From assembly GCA_027587225.1 (NCBI GenBank), contig JAPDDQ010000025.1, forward strand, positions 42,382-106,381: a DNA stretch of 64,000 nt. The letters run 5' to 3'. Below the pieces are notes generated by a model. It had not been told where the DNA came from. It did no database searches and was given only the letters and a program-made list of their open reading frames with translations. Within the stretch, counting starts at the first letter, position 1. Each line of letters begins with the position of its first letter. Shown here piece after piece: positions 16,092-23,916 of this stretch. A program made the position numbers and the translations under genes. The stretch comes from Solirubrobacter taibaiensis (GTDB taxonomy: Bacteria > Actinomycetota > Thermoleophilia > Solirubrobacterales > Solirubrobacteraceae).

Positions 16092-16874
16092 TTAGTACTC
16101 CGGCAAGCCGTCTTCAGGGGTGGACGCTTGCGCGTAGAGGCGCCGAGGAATCCGACCCGCGCGATACGCCAGGCGGCCGGCTTCCACGCCCAACCGGATC
16201 GCTCGCGCCATCGTGTCCGGGTCTTCGGCGCGGGAGATCGCCGTGGCGCACAGCACGGCGTCGAAGCCGAGCTCCATCGCCAACGCCGCATCCGAGGCGG
16301 TCCCGATGCCCGCGTCCAACACCACGGGGACGCCGGCGTTCTGCTGGATCAGCCGCAGGTTGTAGGTGTTCAGCAGCCCCTGGCCGGACCCGATCGGGGA
16401 GCCGAGCGGCATGACCGCCGCGCAGCCGACGTCCTCCAGGCGACGGGCCAGGATGGGATCGTCGTTGGTGTAGGGCAGGACGATGAAGCCGTCGTCGACG
16501 AGCTCCTCGGCCGCTTCCAGCAACGCCACCGCGTCGGGCAAGAGCGTGCGCTCGTCGCCGATCACCTCGAGCTTGACCCAGTCGGTCTCGAAGGCCTCGC
16601 GGGCCATCTTGGCGGTGAGGACGGCGTCGCGGGCGGTGAAGCAGCCCGCGGTGTTCGGGAGCAGCTGGACGCCGGCGCGGTCGAGCACGTCGACGATCGA
16701 GCCGTGCTGGGCCGGGTCGATCCGGCGCAACGCCACCGTGACGAGCTCCGAGCCGCTCACCTCCAGCGCGCCCGCCAACGCGTCCAATGACCGGAACCCG
16801 CCGGTGCCGAGCAGCAGCCGCGAGCCGAAGGTCTTCCCGCCGATGGTCAGTGCGTCGATGTCGGTGACAGCCAT
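16092..16874 (-). CDS. thiG: Thiazole synthase ThiG
   Basis: Forms the thiazole phosphate of thiamine from 1-deoxyxylulose 5-phosphate, dehydroglycine and sulfur carried on ThiS thiocarboxylate, in the cytoplasm. The 260-aa length is normal for this TIM-barrel enzyme. FGSRLLLGTGGF near the N-terminus, the Schiff-base lysine Lys101 in DWVKLEVIGD, LPNTAGC (72-78) and the phosphate loop GSPIGSGQG are all present. It begins 1 bp after the thiS stop codon and is the last gene of thiOSG. ThiO presumably supplies the dehydroglycine, as in aerobic bacteria. Control by the TPP riboswitch upstream of thiO is expected. Confidence 0.97.
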   Translation of the reverse strand: MAVTDIDALTIGGKTFGSRLLLGTGGFRSLDALAGALEVSGSELVTVALRRIDPAQHGSIVDVLDRAGVQLLPNTAGCFTARDAVLTAKMAREAFETDWVKLEVIGDERTLLPDAVALLEAAEELVDDGFIVLPYTNDDPILARRLEDVGCAAVMPLGSPIGSGQGLLNTYNLRLIQQNAGVPVVLDAGIGTASDAALAMELGFDAVLCATAISRAEDPDTMARAIRLGVEAGRLAYRAGRIPRRLYAQASTPEDGLPEY

Positions 16875-16875
16875 G

Positions 16876-17082
16876 TCATCCCCCCTGGATCGCGCGCAGG
16901 ATCTCCACCCGCGCGCCTTCGTGCAACGTGGTCTTCCCCCATTGGCCGCGCGGGACGACTTCCGCGTCCACGGCGACCGCGACGCCGCGCCCTGCCCCCG
17001 GCAGGTCGAGTGCCTCCAACGCGGCCTCGACCGTGGCGCCGTCGCGGAATTCGCGCGGTTCTCCGTTCAACACGACGTTCAT
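16876..17082 (-). CDS. thiS: Sulfur carrier protein ThiS
   Basis: A 68-aa ubiquitin-fold sulfur carrier ending in the required Gly-Gly, which is adenylated and converted to a thiocarboxylate that donates sulfur to ThiG. The opening VVLNGEPREF and the LxGxxVEIL-like strand near the C-terminus fit the family. The ATG overlaps the thiO stop (ATGA) and thiG follows after 1 bp, so the three are one translation-coupled operon. No ThiF-type activating enzyme is in the window. Confidence 0.96.
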   Translation of the reverse strand: MNVVLNGEPREFRDGATVEAALEALDLPGAGRGVAVAVDAEVVPRGQWGKTTLHEGARVEILRAIQGG

Positions 17083-18185
17083 GCGGTGACTCCGGCAAAG
17101 CGTTGGGGGTTGGCGGGCTGCGCCCAGTCCGGCAGCGACTCGCCGGCGAGCACGCCCGCGACGAGGTCGGCGGTGACGGGCGTCAAAAGGATCCCGTTGC
17201 GGAAGTGCCCCGTCGCCCAGACGAGCCCGTCCAAAGTGCCCGGGCCGATCGCGGGCAGGTTGTCGGGCGTCGCGGGCCGCAGGCCGGCGATCAGCTCCTC
17301 GATCTCGAGCTCGAAGATGCCCGGGACCAGCTCGGAGAGATCGCGCAGCAGCTCGTAGACGCCACCGGCGGTCGGCTGTACGTCCCAGCCGCGCTCTTCC
17401 ATCGTGGCGCCGAGCACGTAGCGGCCGTCGCCGCGCGGGACGAAGTAGGCGTCAGCACCGCGGATCGTGCGTTCCACGAGCCCGGGACCGGCCGGGTCGC
17501 GCAGCCGCAGGACCTGGCCCTTGACCGGGCGGACGGGCACGCGCGCCGCGTCCGGCATCCCCAACCGAGCCGAGTCCACGCCCGTCGCCACGACCACCTG
17601 GTCGGCGAGCACCGTGCCCTCGGGCGTGATCACGCCGGTCACGCGGTCGCCCTCGACCTTCAACGCGGTCGCGCGGGCGGCGTCCCAGATGTGCGTGACC
17701 TTGCGCCGGAGTGCGGCGACCAACATCCGCGGGTCGACGGAATGGTCGGACGCGATGTCCAGCGCGAGGCGGACGGTCGGCGCCAAAGCCGGCTCCAGCC
17801 GTCGAGCCTGCGACGGCCGCAAGCGCTCGACCGGCAACCCGAGCCCGCGGCGGAACTCCGCCAGGCGGTCGAGCGCCTCCGCCTCGTCGCGGTCCCGCGC
17901 GACGCACAGCGTGCCCACGCGCCGGTACCCCGGTTCCTCCAGCGCGTCGCAGAACGCCTCGTAGCGGCGCGCGCTCTCCAGCCCGAGTTGCAGCTGCGCG
18001 TGCTCGCCGAAGTCCACCTCGGACGTCGGCGCGAGCATCCCCGCGGCGACGTGCCACGCGCCCGGCTCGCCCGCGTCGATCACGACCACGCGCGCGCCAC
18101 GTTCCTCGGCCTTCCACGCGCACGCCAGCCCGATCGGCCCGCCACCGACGACGGCGACGTCGAAGCTCTCTGACTGCGATGACAC
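17079..18185 (-). CDS. thiO: Glycine oxidase ThiO
   Basis: An FAD-dependent DAO-family oxidase that makes dehydroglycine (iminoacetate) from glycine for ThiG. At 368 aa it has the usual length. The FAD fold is seen as VAVVGGGPIGLACAWKAEE near residue 11, with the acidic end of strand 2 (VVVIDAGEPG). The C-terminal GLRPATPDNLPAIGP and WATGHFRNGILLTP are family hallmarks. A GTG start at the given position is preceded by GGAGG 12 bp upstream, within the 3' strand of the TPP riboswitch. It leads the thiOSG operon. Confidence 0.95.
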   Translation of the reverse strand: MSSQSESFDVAVVGGGPIGLACAWKAEERGARVVVIDAGEPGAWHVAAGMLAPTSEVDFGEHAQLQLGLESARRYEAFCDALEEPGYRRVGTLCVARDRDEAEALDRLAEFRRGLGLPVERLRPSQARRLEPALAPTVRLALDIASDHSVDPRMLVAALRRKVTHIWDAARATALKVEGDRVTGVITPEGTVLADQVVVATGVDSARLGMPDAARVPVRPVKGQVLRLRDPAGPGLVERTIRGADAYFVPRGDGRYVLGATMEERGWDVQPTAGGVYELLRDLSELVPGIFELEIEELIAGLRPATPDNLPAIGPGTLDGLVWATGHFRNGILLTPVTADLVAGVLAGESLPDWAQPANPQRFAGVTA

Positions 18186-18197
18186 TGGTACGACTTG

Positions 18198-18288
18198 CCT
18201 CCCTACGCCGGCACGACCCGGATCAGGTTCGACGGTCGGCGCCCCGCTGGCGCCCTCTCAGCCCGATTGCGGGCTCCCGTGTTCTGGG
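18198..18288 (-). promoter_or_regulatory. TPP riboswitch (THI element) controlling thiOSG
   Basis: Read on the minus strand, the region has the conserved THI-box parts in order: CGGGAGCC, GGCTGAGAGGG, a GC-rich stem, GAACCTGATCCGG, then GCCGGCGTAGGGAGG. CTGAGA binds the pyrimidine and the GAACCTGATC/GCCGGCG part the pyrophosphate in known TPP aptamers. The last bases include the GGAGG ribosome binding site of thiO, so TPP binding probably blocks translation initiation, as in other actinobacteria. The boundaries are accurate to a few bases. The transcript must start at or inside the divergent thiE start region. Confidence 0.93.
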
Positions 18289-18309
18289 GTTCATGGTATC
18301 CCCTGGTGG

Positions 18310-18936
18310 GTGACCCCACGCGAGCGTCTGTCCACCGCGCGCCTGTATCTCGTCTGCCCGGCGCGCTCCCGAGAGTGGATCGCCGCCGCGGTGCGCGGCG
18401 GCGTCGATCTCGTGCAGCTGCGCGACAAGTCTTTGGACGACGCCGGCCTGGTCGAAGCGGCGCGCGCCTTCGTCGGCCACGACGCGCTGTTCATCCTCAA
18501 CGACCGGCCCGACCTGGTGGAGACGGTCCAAGCGGACGGCGTGCACGTCGGCCAGGACGACCAGACGCCGGCCGAGGCGCGCGCGCTGATCGGGCCGGAC
18601 CGGATCCTGGGCCGCTCGACGCACGAGCCCGCGCAGGCCGCCGCCGCGGACGCCGACCCGGACGTGGACTACGTCGCGGTGGGACCGGTGCACGCCACGC
18701 CGACCAAGCCGGGCCGCCCGGCCGCGGGCCTGCACTACGTCGCGCACGCCGCGAGCACGGTGGCCAAGCCGTGGTTCGCGATCGGCGGCCTGGACGCGAG
18801 CAACGTGCACGAGGTGGTCGAGCGCGGGGCGACGCGGATCGTCGTCGTGCGCGCGCTGACCGAGGCCGAAGACCCGGAGGTCGCCGCGCGGGAGCTGCGA
18901 GCCGCGCTGGAGGAGCCCGCACGTGCCGGACACTGA
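18310..18936 (+). CDS. thiE: Thiamine-phosphate synthase ThiE
   Basis: Couples the thiazole and pyrimidine moieties to thiamine phosphate. The 208-aa TIM barrel shows QLRDKSLDD near residue 34, LNDRPDLV, DGVHVGQDD, GPVHATPTKPG (the diphosphate-binding loop) and FAIGGL, all in the family order. GTG start. It is divergent from thiOSG and not downstream of the riboswitch on its own strand, so it may escape TPP control or share a bidirectional promoter. Its 3' end overlaps the next gene by 14 bp. Confidence 0.95.
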   Translation: MTPRERLSTARLYLVCPARSREWIAAAVRGGVDLVQLRDKSLDDAGLVEAARAFVGHDALFILNDRPDLVETVQADGVHVGQDDQTPAEARALIGPDRILGRSTHEPAQAAAADADPDVDYVAVGPVHATPTKPGRPAAGLHYVAHAASTVAKPWFAIGGLDASNVHEVVERGATRIVVVRALTEAEDPEVAARELRAALEEPARAGH

Positions 18937-19519
18937 GCGGCCGCACGAGGACGAGCTGCCGGACGGCGCCGAGGCGGCGGCCGCGCCGTACGACGAGGCG
19001 GCTGGCCTCGCCGCGGCGCGCGAGCAGGCACGGCGCGACTTCGCCGCCGAGCAGAAGACCACGCGGCGCGACACCGCCGCCGAGCGCGCGGCCGCCAAAG
19101 AGGCCGGCATGCGGCGCGGGTACGCCCGCGGGCGCGCCCGGGATGAGGCGATCCGCGCACAGCTCACGCCGCTCGGGCCGGACGAGCGTCCGCTCGGGCT
19201 CGTGCTCGCCGTCGTGGTCGTGCTGCTCATCTGCGGCGCGAACGCGATCCTCGCCGCCACCGAGGAGCACTACCTCTACGCAGCTGTGTTCGCGATCGGC
19301 GGCCTGGCGCTCGCGGGCGGGCTATGGGCGCGGATCTACGCGGTCGTGGTGCTCGTGGAGGCGCTGCTCGCGCTCGCGATCGTCTTCGCCGCACTCTCGC
19401 TCCTGTTCGCCAGCACCGTCCTCGCGGCCGTGGCCGCGCTGGCCGTGATCGCGATCAGCGGCCCGGTGTTCTGGCTGCTCATCCGTGTCATGGCGCGCCT
19501 GCAGGTGCCCCAGCAGTGA
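18923..19519 (+). CDS. Hypothetical membrane protein with charged N-terminal region
   Basis: I do not recognise this 198-aa protein. Residues 1-85 are soluble and rich in Ala, Arg and Glu, likely helical or coiled-coil (AAREQARRDFAAEQKTTRRD). Residues of about 90-190 hold four hydrophobic helices (LGLVLAVVVVLLICGANAIL; LYAAVFAIGGLALAGGLW and two more). It overlaps thiE by 14 bp and the TauE gene by 4 bp (GTGA), so it is translated within one operon. Its place before an anion exporter does not settle its function. Confidence 0.7.
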   Translation: MPDTERPHEDELPDGAEAAAAPYDEAAGLAAAREQARRDFAAEQKTTRRDTAAERAAAKEAGMRRGYARGRARDEAIRAQLTPLGPDERPLGLVLAVVVVLLICGANAILAATEEHYLYAAVFAIGGLALAGGLWARIYAVVVLVEALLALAIVFAALSLLFASTVLAAVAALAVIAISGPVFWLLIRVMARLQVPQQ

Positions 19520-20250
19520 CGCTCGCCGAGGCGATCGCGGTCGCCGCGGCCGGGTTCGCGGCGGGCGGGGTGAACACGATCGTCGGCTCCGGGTCGCTGA
19601 TCACGTTCCCGACACTGCTGGCCGTCGGCTACCCGTCCGTGACCGCGAACGTCTCGAACACGATCGGGCTCGTGCCCGGGGGCATCTCCGGCGTGATCGG
19701 CTACCGGCGCGAGATGCGCGGCCAATGGCGGCGCGCGGGCATCCTCGCCTGCGGGACAGCGGCGGGCGCGCTGCTCGGCGGCATCCTGCTGCTGACGCTG
19801 CCGGAGTCCGTGTTCGACGCGGTCGTCCCGATCCTGATCCTGCTCGCCGCTGTGCTGATGGCGATCAAGAAGACGCCGTCGGCGAACGCCGACGCCGAGC
19901 ACACGACGGCGGCGACGACCGCCTCGTTCGCGACCGGCATCTACGGCGGCTACTTCGGCGCGGCCCAGGGGATCATCCTGATGTCGCTGCTGCGCTTCTG
20001 TCTGCCGGACGACCTGCAGCGGCTGAACGCGCTCAAGAACGTGCTCGCGGGCGTGGCGAACGCGGTCGCGGCGATCCTGTTCATCGCGGTCGCGGACGTG
20101 GCCTGGGAGGCGGTCGGCCTCATCGCCGTCGGCTCGGTGATCGGCGCGCAGGTGGCGGCGAAGTACGGCCGCCGCGTGCCCTCGGAAGTGCTGCGCTGGG
20201 TCGTCGTCGCGGTCGCCACGATCGTTGCCGTGGTGTTGTTTGCGACCTAA
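19516..20250 (+). CDS. Sulfite exporter TauE/SafE family membrane protein
   Basis: A 244-aa integral membrane protein with about eight helices. The first half has GFAAGGVNTIVGSGSLITFP, the TauE/SafE signature, and the second half repeats the motif as FATGIYGGYFGAAQGI, reflecting internal duplication. The family exports sulfite, sulfoacetate or other sulfur-containing or organic anions; the substrate here is unknown. I chose the GTG that overlaps the previous stop (GTGA), because the longer open frame upstream lies inside the preceding gene and is not membrane-like. Position after thiE could hint at sulfur handling, but this is weak. Confidence 0.88.
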   Translation: MTLAEAIAVAAAGFAAGGVNTIVGSGSLITFPTLLAVGYPSVTANVSNTIGLVPGGISGVIGYRREMRGQWRRAGILACGTAAGALLGGILLLTLPESVFDAVVPILILLAAVLMAIKKTPSANADAEHTTAATTASFATGIYGGYFGAAQGIILMSLLRFCLPDDLQRLNALKNVLAGVANAVAAILFIAVADVAWEAVGLIAVGSVIGAQVAAKYGRRVPSEVLRWVVVAVATIVAVVLFAT

Positions 20251-20272
20251 GCGCTAACGTGCCCGCCCACTT

Positions 20273-21640
20273 ATGCCTGAGCAATATGACTGCATCGTCA
20301 TCGGCTCCGGGCCGGGTGGGTATGTCGCCGCGATCCGTGCCGCCCAGCTCGGGATGAAGACCGCCGTGGTGGAGAAGGACAAGGTCGGCGGGCGCTGCCT
20401 GAACTACGCCTGCATTCCGGCCAAGGCCGTCCTGCGCGTCGCGGACATCCTCTCCGAGATCGACGAAGCCGACGAGTTCGGCATCGACGTTCCGAGCCGC
20501 GAAGTCGACTTCTCCAAGGTCTCCGCGCGTCGGGAGAAGGTCGTCAAGACCCTCACCGGCGGCGTGGCCGGCCTCATGAAGAAGAACAAGATCGACGTCA
20601 TCGAGGGCGAGGCATCGCTCTCCGACGGCGGCGTGAAGGTGGGCGACGACGTCTACCAGGCGTCGAAGGCGATCATCCTCGCCACCGGCTCCGTCCCGAA
20701 GCCCGTCCCCGGTACGACCTTCGGCGGCCGCGTGATCGGCACCGAGGAAGCGTGGGCCCTGCCCGAGCTGCCGAAGAAGATCGCCGTGCTCGGCGCCGGC
20801 GCTTCCGGTTCCGAGATCGCCTCCGCCTATGGACGCCTCGGCACCGAGGTCCTGCTGTTCGAGATGCTCGACCGCGTGCTCCCGACCGAGGACGCCGACA
20901 TCTCCAAGGTCGCCGGCCGCACGCTCGCCAAGCAGAACATCAAGATCAACCTCGGCGTGCCGGTAGAGAACGTCGAGTCCCACGACGACAAGGTCACGTT
21001 CTCCTACGGCGACAAGACCGACGAGGCGGACTACCTGATCATCGCGGCCGGCCGCGGCCCGGACGTCGAGGCGCTCGGCCTGGACAAGGCGGGCGTCAAG
21101 CTCACCGACCGCGGCCTGATCGAGGTCGACGGCGCGCTGCGCACGTCGGTCGAGAAGGTCTACGCCATCGGCGACCTCGTCCCCGGCCCCGCGCTCGCGC
21201 ACAAGGCCAGCGACGAAGGCGTCATCGCCGTCGAGGACGCGGCCGGCATGAAGACGCACCCGATCGAGTACGTCGACATCCCGCGCGCGACGTTCTGCAC
21301 GCCGAACGTCGCCAGCTTCGGCCTCACCGAGCAGCAGGCGCGCGACGCCGGCATGGACGTCGTGGTCGGCAAGATCCAGTACGGCGCCGTCGGCGCCGGC
21401 ACGGTCTACGGCGACCGCGGTGGCGTCATCAAGATCATCGGCGACAAGAAGTACGGCGAGCTGGTCGGCGGCCACATCGTGGGCGCCAAGGCCACCGAGC
21501 TGATCCAAGAGCTGGTCAACGCCAAGGCGCTCGAAGGCGGCTATGCCGAGGTGGCGCGCATCGTCCACGGCCATCCGACCCTGTCGGAAGGTGTGATGGA
21601 GGCTGCGCGTGCCGCAGACGGCTGGCTCATCCACGGCTAG
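20273..21640 (+). CDS. lpdA: Dihydrolipoyl dehydrogenase (E3)
   Basis: An FAD/NAD flavoenzyme that reoxidises dihydrolipoyl groups on E2 of 2-oxo-acid dehydrogenases. At 455 aa it has the usual length. FAD motif IVIGSGPGGYVAA at the N-terminus; redox disulfide Cys42-Cys47 in GGRCLNYACIPAK; NAD fold VLGAGASGSEIA; second FAD motif YAIGDLVPGPALAHKA; catalytic His434 and Glu439 in HPTLSE. The redox motif is a little unusual (CLNYAC rather than CLNVGC). It is the only E3 in the window and probably serves both E1/E2 sets. The next gene overlaps its 3' end by 32 bp. Confidence 0.96.
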   Translation: MPEQYDCIVIGSGPGGYVAAIRAAQLGMKTAVVEKDKVGGRCLNYACIPAKAVLRVADILSEIDEADEFGIDVPSREVDFSKVSARREKVVKTLTGGVAGLMKKNKIDVIEGEASLSDGGVKVGDDVYQASKAIILATGSVPKPVPGTTFGGRVIGTEEAWALPELPKKIAVLGAGASGSEIASAYGRLGTEVLLFEMLDRVLPTEDADISKVAGRTLAKQNIKINLGVPVENVESHDDKVTFSYGDKTDEADYLIIAAGRGPDVEALGLDKAGVKLTDRGLIEVDGALRTSVEKVYAIGDLVPGPALAHKASDEGVIAVEDAAGMKTHPIEYVDIPRATFCTPNVASFGLTEQQARDAGMDVVVGKIQYGAVGAGTVYGDRGGVIKIIGDKKYGELVGGHIVGAKATELIQELVNAKALEGGYAEVARIVHGHPTLSEGVMEAARAADGWLIHG

Positions 21641-22178
21641 CCAACAACCGCGCTTCTATTACGACCTCGCCTCCCCCGAGAGCTACCTCGTTGCCGAACG
21701 AGCGCTCCACGCGGTGGGCGAGGTCCCGGAGTGGATCCCGGTGAGCTTCGGCTCGCCGGCGTTCCGCTGCGCGGAGGAGGTCGCGTCCTACCAGGAGGAC
21801 GTGGCGCGCCGGGCGGCCACGCTCGGTGTGATGCCGATCCGCTGGCCGGAGCCGTTCCCGGTCTCCGACATCACCTGGGCCACGCTCGCCGCCACATACG
21901 CGAAGTGGATCGGCCGCGGCGTGGCCTTCTCGCTCGCGGCGCTCCGCCAGGCCTTCGCCGCCGGGCGTGACCTGAGCCAGCCGGACAACGTGCTGCTCGC
22001 GGCCGCCGCGTGTGAGATGCACCCGCACGCCGTGATCAAGGGCGTCGAGCTGGGCACGACCAAGCGGGCGCTGGAGGAGTCGCACGCACGTGCAGCGGCC
22101 GACGGCGTCGACACCGTGCCCGCCATCTGGGTCGACGGCGAGGTTCTCGTCGGCGAGCGCGCGATCCCGGTCGCCTGA
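21609..22178 (+). CDS. DsbA-fold protein, 2-hydroxychromene-2-carboxylate isomerase-like
   Basis: A 189-aa thioredoxin-fold protein of the DsbA/HCCA-isomerase clan. The N-terminal FYYDLASPESYLVAERAL matches the family's opening strand and active-site loop, but S-P-E-S stands where DsbA has C-x-x-C, so it is not a thiol oxidase. A helical insert follows, then GVDTVPAIWVDGEVLVGE near the C-terminus with the cis-Pro of the fold. Members include glutathione-dependent isomerases and FrnE-like proteins; the substrate is unknown. GTG start, overlapping lpdA by 32 bp; a slightly later start is possible. Confidence 0.78.
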   Translation: MPQTAGSSTASQQPRFYYDLASPESYLVAERALHAVGEVPEWIPVSFGSPAFRCAEEVASYQEDVARRAATLGVMPIRWPEPFPVSDITWATLAATYAKWIGRGVAFSLAALRQAFAAGRDLSQPDNVLLAAAACEMHPHAVIKGVELGTTKRALEESHARAAADGVDTVPAIWVDGEVLVGERAIPVA

Positions 22179-22411
22179 TGCGGGCCAACCGCGCCTACGA
22201 GCTGCTCGTCCACCGGCAGGGACGCTTCTTCCGGCCGTCGGACAAGCTCGAGCAGGTCGAGGTGATCGAGATCGACACCGGCGAGACGATCCTGTTCTGG
22301 GACACCCGCCCGCGCGACACGGGCAAGCTCGCCCGCGCGCTCCGCGCCGACCTCGCCCGGATGGAAGCGGACGAGTTCGTCGAGCACTGGCGCCGCTACG
22401 AGCTCAGCTAG
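22178..22411 (+). CDS. Small conserved-looking hypothetical protein
   Basis: A 77-aa protein that I do not recognise. It begins with an ATG overlapping the previous TGA (TGATG), a typical coupled start. It is hydrophilic and has no signal or membrane helix. A probable beta-rich first half (EVIEIDTGETILFWDT) is followed by an amphipathic helix (KLARALRADLARME). Its stop codon overlaps the converging SRPBCC gene by 8 bp. Codon use and coupling favour a real gene. Confidence 0.65.
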   Translation: MRANRAYELLVHRQGRFFRPSDKLEQVEVIEIDTGETILFWDTRPRDTGKLARALRADLARMEADEFVEHWRRYELS

Positions 22412-22787
22412 CGACGCGGGCCAGGTTGTTCAGCATCACCTGGATCACCGGACCGTAGGTCGCCGCCAGCGCCGGTTCCAGCGGACCGGGGGCGCTGAGG
22501 TCGATCGCCACGACACAGCCGGTGCCGCGTGGCTGCACGCGGTGGACCATCACCGCCGGACCGACGCGCCACGTCCATGAGTACTCGGACTTCGCCGTGA
22601 TCTTCGCCGGCACCGGGATCACGCCCAGCAGGCGGGCCGCGCCGCGCGCGCCCGCCTGCACCTCCGGCGTCCCGAGCCCCCAGGCGCCGCGGACGTGCGG
22701 CGCCCAGCTCGACCAGACACCGGGGCGCACCATCAGGGCCCAGGCGATCGCCGCCGGGGCATCGGAGTCCGCGGTCCAGGTGCGCAT
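22404..22787 (-). CDS. SRPBCC/START-like ligand-binding protein
   Basis: A 127-aa protein with the short SRPBCC (Bet v 1/polyketide cyclase-like) layout: a first strand with TWTADSDAPAAIAWAL, the V-W-S-S-W segment that follows the first helices, a curved sheet (AKITAKSEYSWTWRV), and a C-terminal helix (PVIQVMLNNLARVA). Such proteins hold hydrophobic ligands; no ligand can be named. It lies 9 bp downstream of the alcohol dehydrogenase on the same strand and is probably co-transcribed with it. Confidence 0.75.
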   Translation of the reverse strand: MRTWTADSDAPAAIAWALMVRPGVWSSWAPHVRGAWGLGTPEVQAGARGAARLLGVIPVPAKITAKSEYSWTWRVGPAVMVHRVQPRGTGCVVAIDLSAPGPLEPALAATYGPVIQVMLNNLARVAS

Positions 22788-22796
22788 CGGCGGGAG

Positions 22797-23840
22797 CTAC
22801 CCCCGCAGCACCACCTTCAACGCGTCGTGTTCGCCCGCGGCGGCGAACACGTCGTAGGCCTGCTCGATCTCGCCGAGCGCGAAGTGGTGGGTGCCGAGCT
22901 TCTCGGCCTCCATCTTCCCGTCGCGGGCGAGCTTGAGCAGCGTCGGGATCGTGGTGCCGCTGACGAGGCCGGTGGTGATCGTGATGTTCTTGATCCACAG
23001 GTCCTCGAGGTGCAGCGTCGTCGGCGCGCCGTGCACGCCGATGTTGGCCACGGTGCCGCCCGCGCGCACGATCCGCGTGCACAGGTCGAACGTCCCCGGG
23101 ATGCCGACCGCCTCCATCGCCACGTCGACGCCGGCGCCGCCGGTGATCTCGAGGATCTGGCGCTCGGCGTCGTCGCCACCGACCACCGTGTGCGTTGCCC
23201 CGAAGTTCTGCGCGTGCTTGAGCCGCGACTCTGCCATGTCGACGGCGATGATCCGCCCCGCGCCCGCGATCGCGGCGGTCATCATCGCGGCGAGGCCGAC
23301 CGGCCCGGCACCGACCACGGCGATCGTGTCGCCCGGCTGCACGCGGCCGTTCTGGACGCCGATCTCGTAGCCCGTCGGCAGGATGTCGGCGAGGAACAGC
23401 ACCTGCTCGTCGGAGACACCCTCCGGCACGTGATGCACGGACGTCTCGGCGAACGGCACCCGCGCGAACTCGGCCTGCACGCCGTCGATCAGGTGGCCGA
23501 AGATCCAGCCGATCCCGCCCACCGCCTCGCAGTGCGCCGCCATCCCCGCCTTGCAGGGCCCGCAGCGCCCGCAGGACGTGATCGCGGGCACGAGCACGCG
23601 GTCGCCCTCCTTCAACGACGACACGGCCGCGCCCGTCTCCACGACGGTCCCGACCGCCTCGTGGCCGAGGATTCGCCCCTCGGTCACCGCGGGCACGTCG
23701 CCCTTGAGGATGTGCAGGTCGGTGCCACAGATCGTCGTGGTGTCGACCTTGACGATCACGTCCGTCGGGTCCTTGATGCCCGGATCGTCAGCGGTGTCCC
23801 ACGAGCGTTGTCCCGGGCCGCCGAATACCAGCGCCTTCAT
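22797..23840 (-). CDS. Zinc-dependent alcohol dehydrogenase family protein
   Basis: A 347-aa medium-chain dehydrogenase. Catalytic zinc ligands are Cys38 (CGTDLH) and His60-Glu61 (GHE). The structural-zinc loop CGRCGPCKAG...HC is complete. The NAD(P) fold is VVGAGPVGLAAM, and the acidic end of the next strand (IIAVDMAESR) predicts NAD. The loop VGGIGWIFGHLIDGVQAEFA resembles that of bacterial secondary alcohol and formaldehyde-type dehydrogenases, but the substrate cannot be fixed. GGGGGAG lies just upstream of the ATG. It is divergent from pdhA. Confidence 0.9.
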   Translation of the reverse strand: MKALVFGGPGQRSWDTADDPGIKDPTDVIVKVDTTTICGTDLHILKGDVPAVTEGRILGHEAVGTVVETGAAVSSLKEGDRVLVPAITSCGRCGPCKAGMAAHCEAVGGIGWIFGHLIDGVQAEFARVPFAETSVHHVPEGVSDEQVLFLADILPTGYEIGVQNGRVQPGDTIAVVGAGPVGLAAMMTAAIAGAGRIIAVDMAESRLKHAQNFGATHTVVGGDDAERQILEITGGAGVDVAMEAVGIPGTFDLCTRIVRAGGTVANIGVHGAPTTLHLEDLWIKNITITTGLVSGTTIPTLLKLARDGKMEAEKLGTHHFALGEIEQAYDVFAAAGEHDALKVVLRG

Positions 23841-23916
23841 CGTCTCCCCCTTCAGTGGACGTTCGGCATGTCAACACCGCCGCGTTACCGCGCCGCTGCA
23901 CGGGTAGGGGACCCGC

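Noticed and set aside
19324..19515. A longer N-terminus for the TauE/SafE gene
   Set aside because: The extra 64 residues are Arg-rich, out of frame with the preceding membrane protein and unlike the family. The GTG at 19516 with a GTGA overlap is the natural start.
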